Source: Chthoniobacter flavus Ellin428
GTDB taxonomy: Bacteria > Verrucomicrobiota > Verrucomicrobiia > Chthoniobacterales > Chthoniobacteraceae
Direction: 5' to 3'
Assembly (NCBI RefSeq): GCF_000173075.1
Contig: NZ_ABVL01000026.1
Location: forward strand, 1 to 64,000
DNA length: 64,000 bases
Below the pieces are notes generated by a model, which was not told where the DNA came from, made no database searches, and saw nothing but the letters and a program-made list of their open reading frames with translations. Position 1 is the first letter of the stretch, and the number at the start of each line of letters is the position of its first letter. This document shows, in pieces, positions 61,911-64,000 of the stretch. The position numbers and the translations under genes were made by a program.

Positions 61911-62849
61911 CTAGCCGCGCTTTCGCCGCCGAAGGAAAAGTGGCCCGGCAAAAATCCCCATCACCGCCAGGCCCAGCGAGGAAGGCTCCGGCACGCCCAA
62001 CGGTTGGACCACGACGTCATTGAGACTTCCCGGGAAGAAGGAGGGGACGTCGATCGGGGTGTTGCTCAGCGTGCCGCCGTTGTTCGTATATTCGAGGACG
62101 AAGCCGCCATCGGCCCCCCCTCGATTGGTGACATAAAGGTCGCCCAGGGAGTCGAAGGCCAGCCCGGTCGGTGATTGCAGGCCAGTGAGACCGAAAAATG
62201 TCTCCTGACCCGTCGGGGTGACTTTCACCACGCGATCCTCCCTGAGCTCGGCGCCCCACAGGTTGCCTTTGCTGTCGAAGGTCATGCCATTCGTCACATC
62301 CGTGCCGCTCGCGAAGGTGGTGACGTTGTGCGTGACCGCGTCGATCTTGTCGATACTGCCCGTGTTGGCATCGTTGCTGTAAATGTTCCCCTGGCTATCC
62401 ACGGCGATCGCAAAGGGAAAGAGAATGTTCGGATCGATGACCACCGGCGTCGTGCTCAAGACTCCGCCGATCTTCGGGTATTCCACGATCGTGCTATCCT
62501 GCTGGCTCCCGATATAAAGATTGCCCTGCGAGTCAAAAGTCAGGGAACTCGGCTGATGGAGACCGCTGGTGAAAGCGACCCGGCTTCCATCCGGAGCAAT
62601 ATCCAGGATGCTCCCACTGCCGATATCCGCCGAGAAAAGATGACCATTGCTCGCAAAGGCGATCGATTGCGGCCCGCCGATGCCCGTGGAAAAAGAAGTG
62701 ATCGTCCCGCCCTGGATTTCCCAGATCGTATCATGCCCGTCGGCGACAAAGAGAGTCTGGGTTTGTGCGCGGGCGACGGGAGTTAGCAGCACCAGCGCAG
62801 CCGCGCCGGCGAGAAAAGTGAGAGAGAACAGTTTCGCATCCATAGTCAT
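61911..62849 (-). CDS. NHL/SMP-30-like beta-propeller with PEP-CTERM tail
   Basis: The 312-residue product has a signal (FSLTFLAGAAALVLLTPVAR, cleavage near ARA-QT). NHL/SMP-30-like propeller strands follow: FVADGHDTIWEIQGGTITSF, HLFSADIGSGSILDIAPDG, NLYIGSQQDSTIVEYPKIGG, GNLWGAELREDRVVKVTPTG and DLYVTNRGGADGGFVLEYTN. It ends with a PEP-CTERM tail (VPEPSSLGLAVMGIFAG, then RRRKRG). It is the second PEP-CTERM protein in the window; none of the exosortase genes is here. Substrate unknown. Confidence 0.85.
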   Translation of the reverse strand: MTMDAKLFSLTFLAGAAALVLLTPVARAQTQTLFVADGHDTIWEIQGGTITSFSTGIGGPQSIAFASNGHLFSADIGSGSILDIAPDGSRVAFTSGLHQPSSLTFDSQGNLYIGSQQDSTIVEYPKIGGVLSTTPVVIDPNILFPFAIAVDSQGNIYSNDANTGSIDKIDAVTHNVTTFASGTDVTNGMTFDSKGNLWGAELREDRVVKVTPTGQETFFGLTGLQSPTGLAFDSLGDLYVTNRGGADGGFVLEYTNNGGTLSNTPIDVPSFFPGSLNDVVVQPLGVPEPSSLGLAVMGIFAGPLFLRRRKRG

Positions 62850-63549
62850 TCACGTGGGAACCAAACGATTGCCATTTCCAAAAATGGCGCGGCGAGTGTG
62901 CCTAACCTTGCGGTAATAAGGAAAACAATTTTCCGGGAATTTACGCAGACTAATGTCTGCACAACGGCAGTTAGGCAGATTGTTAGTTTATCTCCAACTC
63001 CGGAGCGGCTACCGGGCGTATCTCGCTGAGTTAAAATAAAGCGCGGCAGTTTCGCCGATAGGCTGCACCTCCAGAAAGAGCGGCTGCAAAGTGGCGGTGG
63101 ATGGCGATCTCCGAGCGCCATGGCAAATACCAACACGCCGGAGGCGTCCATCTTGTTTCTCTCGTGCCAAAACTCTTTGGGCACGAGAGAACGAGGAACC
63201 CCTTCCTCGCTCCCAAGCTCCAGCTTGGGAATGTCCCTGTCCCGGATGCTCCCGCATACTGGAACGGCGGCCGACGAAGCTGGAGCTTCGCAGACAGGTG
63301 CGTTCCCAAGCTGGAGCTTGGGAACGAGAGTACAGTCGGCGTATGACATCCAATCGAAGCGACGCTGGCATACTCCGCCTGCCGCCCGCGGCCAACCAGC
63401 CTCCACTTGCCCGCTTTGGTCTTGCGGTCAGAGAGATATTGGTGTCGGCTGTCGCGCTGCGGGCGGTAGACCCGAGACGACATGCCGATAATTTTCCCTC
63501 CTCCCGGTCGGTCCAATAAGATGTTAGGCGCTTCCTCGCGCTCACCGAA
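62850..63549. repeat. intergenic hairpin cluster
   Basis: Hairpins GGATGGCGATCTCCGAGCGC...CACGCCGGAGGCGTCCATC (~63098-63151), CTCGTGCCAAAACTCTTTGG (63160), TCCCAAGCTCCAGCTTGGGA (63210) and TCCCAAGCTGGAGCTTGGGA (63304) follow each other. A short inverted pair TGCCTAAC (62899-62906) and GTTAGGCA (62970-62977) lies upstream of the PEP-CTERM gene. Bases 63370-63520 are open on the minus strand (ending MDRPGGGKIIG in reverse) but I cannot support a gene. Confidence 0.55.
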
Positions 63550-64000
63550 ATGAAAGACATTCTTATCCAGCTTGGTCGCCGCGCAGGTATTGGTCCCGTT
63601 TCATTCGGTGCGTTCGATCCGACTCCTCTTTTTGCGGGTGCTTCCTTTGAGTTCGCGCCATGTGCCAGCGAGTTCTTCAGCACTTGTATTCCAAGCGCCA
63701 AGCTCGACCTCGACCTCTACCGCATATTCTCGGCGGCGGACATTACCTCCGACAACACCGACTTCATCCCGAGCTATTTCTGCGCACCGCACGGTTTCAT
63801 TACCATCTCCACCGATTCGTCTGGCGACGCATTCTCCGTCGATATCACCACAGGCAAAGTCTTTTACCTGTCACACGAGAAGTATGAGACGGACGGAATC
63901 CACCCCGGTTGGAACGCCGAAGCCACCGCATTCCTTCCGACACTGCCTGTCACCCGCGAGAACATCGTCAACACTTCAGAAGGTCATTGGGACAGCATCA
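63550..64000 (+). CDS. SUKH (SMI1/KNR4)-like protein, partial at the window edge
   Basis: ATG 63550 opens 150 codons with no stop before the window ends. MKDILIQLGRRAGIGPVSFG precedes the segment FITISTDSSGDAFSVDITTG and then KVFYLSHEKYE, which is the SUKH-fold pattern (a beta-hairpin before 'F.ISxDSSGDxFxVDxTTGKVFxL'). HPGWNAEATAFLPTLPVTRE follows. SUKH proteins in bacteria are often immunity proteins of contact-dependent or polymorphic toxin systems. No ribosome-binding site is clear. Only the 5' portion is here. Confidence 0.65.
   Translation, partial: MKDILIQLGRRAGIGPVSFGAFDPTPLFAGASFEFAPCASEFFSTCIPSAKLDLDLYRIFSAADITSDNTDFIPSYFCAPHGFITISTDSSGDAFSVDITTGKVFYLSHEKYETDGIHPGWNAEATAFLPTLPVTRENIVNTSEGHWDSI

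Noticed and set aside
1..64000. A CRISPR array
   Set aside because: No evenly spaced direct repeats with unique spacers were found; the repeats here are palindromic and dispersed.
1..64000. tRNA or rRNA genes
   Set aside because: None was recognised by eye; a covariance-model scan would be needed to exclude a tRNA in the repeat-rich gaps.

Overview
The window looks like chromosomal DNA of a GC-rich member of the Verrucomicrobiota or a near relative. The basis is two proteins with PEP-CTERM sorting tails (one fused to a formylglycine-generating-enzyme-like domain), two large secreted Fn3/IPT/beta-helix proteins with C-terminal modules typical of that phylum, and an extreme load of non-coding palindromic repeats. 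No rRNA or tRNA gene was seen, so the placement is an inference.

Layout. 1-19.4 kb: small secreted or membrane proteins of unknown function, an FmdB-like zinc ribbon, a 1456-residue surface protein carrying an alpha/beta-hydrolase module, a 1079-residue beta-helix/CBM6-like protein, a SUMF1/PEP-CTERM protein and an aminoglycoside-phosphotransferase-like kinase. 20.1-42.0 kb, almost all on the minus strand: a cryptic prophage or phage-derived island. Reading downstream it has a scaffold-like protein, an N4-gp56/DUF4043-like major capsid protein, structural proteins, a polysaccharide-type gene pair, an interpolated block of uncharacterised genes including an orphan Imm1-type immunity gene (27.5-31.9 kb), tail-fibre-like genes, a TPR-glycosyltransferase, a holin-like protein and a chain of overlapping lysis-like genes. 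No integrase, terminase or portal gene was found. 42.3-50.2 kb: a MazF/PemK-like toxin pair, then a type I restriction-modification locus (hsdM, hsdS, hsdR) that reads as damaged: a 1-nt frameshift in hsdM and a junction that removes the 3' end of hsdS and the 5' end of hsdR. 51.7-64 kb: a frameshifted trypsin-like protease next to a large lipoprotein, conserved proteins of unknown function, an AI-2E-family permease, a second PEP-CTERM protein and, at the right edge, the start of a SUKH (SMI1/KNR4)-like gene.

Intergenic DNA is mostly dispersed repeats. The best supported is a 376/377-bp MITE-like element with terminal inverted repeats; both full copies (19.5 and 58.7 kb) are flanked by perfect 8-bp direct repeats, and a third is cut by the window start. 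A second family of five hairpins is built from TTAATC hexamer arrays facing their own reverse complement around a partly conserved loop, and other sequence-unrelated arrays share that architecture.

Four genes (a small membrane protein, the scaffold, hsdM, the protease) each become one continuous protein if a single base is removed; two of the four sites are G/C homopolymers. Sequencing or assembly error must be excluded before calling these genes dead. All family assignments are from reading the translated sequence; no database search was run.
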